Assembly: GCA_012729405.1 (NCBI GenBank)
Contig: JAAYDH010000015.1
Location: 1 to 22,885, forward strand
Source: Erysipelotrichaceae bacterium
GTDB lineage: Bacteria; Bacillota_I; Bacilli_A; RFN20; CAG-826
Direction: 5' to 3'
DNA: 22,885 bases
Shown: in pieces, positions 22,150 to 22,885 of the stretch
Layout of the letters: the number at the start of each line of letters is the position of its first letter
Numbering within the stretch: position 1 is the stretch's first letter
The notes under the pieces: model-generated
Databases searched by the model: none
What the model was told of the DNA's origin: nothing
Seen by the model: only the letters and a program-made list of their open reading frames with translations
Position numbers and translations under genes: made by a program

Positions 22150-22885
22150 TCAGCACTGTTGAAGCGGTATTTTTTCTTATAGTGACTGCTCATATATTGA
22201 TGATCTTTAATTCGCAAATCAAAGGAGATAGCTTTTTGAATCGAGTTTTGGACCATCTTAGCAATATCCTTCGTGTTCATGTTGTCATAGACTTCCGGCA
22301 TTACGGGAGGAAGGAACTTGATAAAGACGGGGAATTTTTTATATTCAGGTTTGGTTTTTAAGACGCGGTTCGTACCGTGAATGGCAACTGGCAATATGGG
22401 AGTATTAGTTCTCGCCGCACCCCGAAAACTTCCGTGATGGAATTCAGAACAGAGAGACATGTGATCGGAATTTCTCGTCCCTTCCGGGAAGATTGACCAG
22501 TTACAGGTTTTCTTCGTTAGATTTTCAGCCAAAGTCATCATCGTTTTAAGTGACTCTTTGATGTCCTCTCGGTTTATAAATAAACCGTTGAGTATCTTGA
22601 CACATAATCCAACAAAAGGCATCTTCTCGCTTTCTTTCTTGGCGACAAAGCTGATTGGTTTCTCTAAAACGCACATATAGGTGAGAGGATCGAGGAAAGA
22701 AATATGATTCGAGACGAGATAATAGGGCTCGTCAGGGATGTTTTCCAATCCTTCGACATGGAATTCAACATTCAAGTCAAGGATGACAGAACGGACTAAT
22801 TTACGCAGTTTGCGGTACCTTAATTCAAGCGGATAACGATCAGGATGTTTACCATATCGTTTCATCCAAGCGAAATAAGCCCATA
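22146..22885 (-). CDS. plsC: 1-acyl-sn-glycerol-3-phosphate acyltransferase (PlsC family), N-terminus probably beyond the window
   Basis: PlsC adds the second acyl chain to lysophosphatidic acid at the membrane in phospholipid synthesis. The motifs present are NHISFLDPL (the H-x4-D pair) and IFPEGTRN, followed by FHHGSFRGAARTNTPILPVAI. An ATG at 22865 would give 239 residues. The frame stays open to the window edge with WAYFAW just before it, and the family usually has a membrane helix there. The true start is therefore probably outside the window. The TAA stop shares the TTAA at 22146-22149 with the convergent methyltransferase gene. Substrate is assigned from the family only. Confidence 0.9.
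   Translation of the reverse strand, partial: WAYFAWMKRYGKHPDRYPLELRYRKLRKLVRSVILDLNVEFHVEGLENIPDEPYYLVSNHISFLDPLTYMCVLEKPISFVAKKESEKMPFVGLCVKILNGLFINREDIKESLKTMMTLAENLTKKTCNWSIFPEGTRNSDHMSLCSEFHHGSFRGAARTNTPILPVAIHGTNRVLKTKPEYKKFPVFIKFLPPVMPEVYDNMNTKDIAKMVQNSIQKAISFDLRIKDHQYMSSHYKKKYRFNSAD

Overview
This window is a densely packed chromosomal segment of a low-GC bacterium (roughly 40% GC by eye), most likely a Bacillota lineage of Bacilli, Erysipelotrichia or deep Mollicutes-like type. The reasons are an alanyl-tRNA synthetase T-box leader, the Bacillus-style order alaS-ruvX-DUF1292, a greA-comEA-comEC-holA neighbourhood, and a DinG-family helicase with an N-terminal Cas4-like nuclease. TGA acts as a stop codon (ends of dtd and of the first chromate-transporter half), so this is not the Mycoplasma code. 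All genes are chromosomal housekeeping or common accessory genes. I see no insertion sequence, prophage, CRISPR array, tRNA or rRNA.

Layout. 1-4816 (minus strand): fmt, the nuclease-helicase fusion, then lepA, which runs off the left edge. 4866-7677 (plus): a small metallophosphoesterase, an AMP-forming acyl-activating enzyme fused to an acyl carrier domain, and rpsT. 7681-11774 (minus): greA, comEA, comEC, holA. 11888-13071 (plus): a chromate-transporter family pair encoded as two half-proteins. 13105-20792 (minus): a long run deoA-rarA-dtd-mnmA, a T-box leader, then alaS-ruvX-DUF1292. 20875-22149 (plus): an RsmF/NOL1-type rRNA m5C methyltransferase gene interrupted by an in-frame TAA. 22146-22885 (minus): a PlsC-type acyltransferase that probably begins beyond the right edge.

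Many genes serve translation: initiator tRNA formylation (fmt), elongation factor 4 (lepA), S20 (rpsT), tRNA thiolation (mnmA), D-aminoacyl-tRNA editing (dtd), alanine charging (alaS) and rRNA methylation. A second set handles DNA: the nuclease-helicase, HolA, RarA, RuvX, ComEA and ComEC. Lipid chemistry is represented by the acyl-activating enzyme and PlsC.

The most interesting observation concerns gene starts. Seven transcription-unit-leading genes have a -10-like hexamer close to the start codon and no clear Shine-Dalgarno sequence. In six of them the gap is 6 or 7 bases, the geometry expected of leaderless mRNAs. Genes inside operons, or with a real leader, carry AGGAGG-type sites or are tightly coupled to the gene before. 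At two places (fmt/helicase and comEC/holA) a terminator hairpin, a -10 element and a leaderless-type start sit within about 40 bases. At greA/comEA the terminator's 3' arm is also the comEA ribosome binding site.
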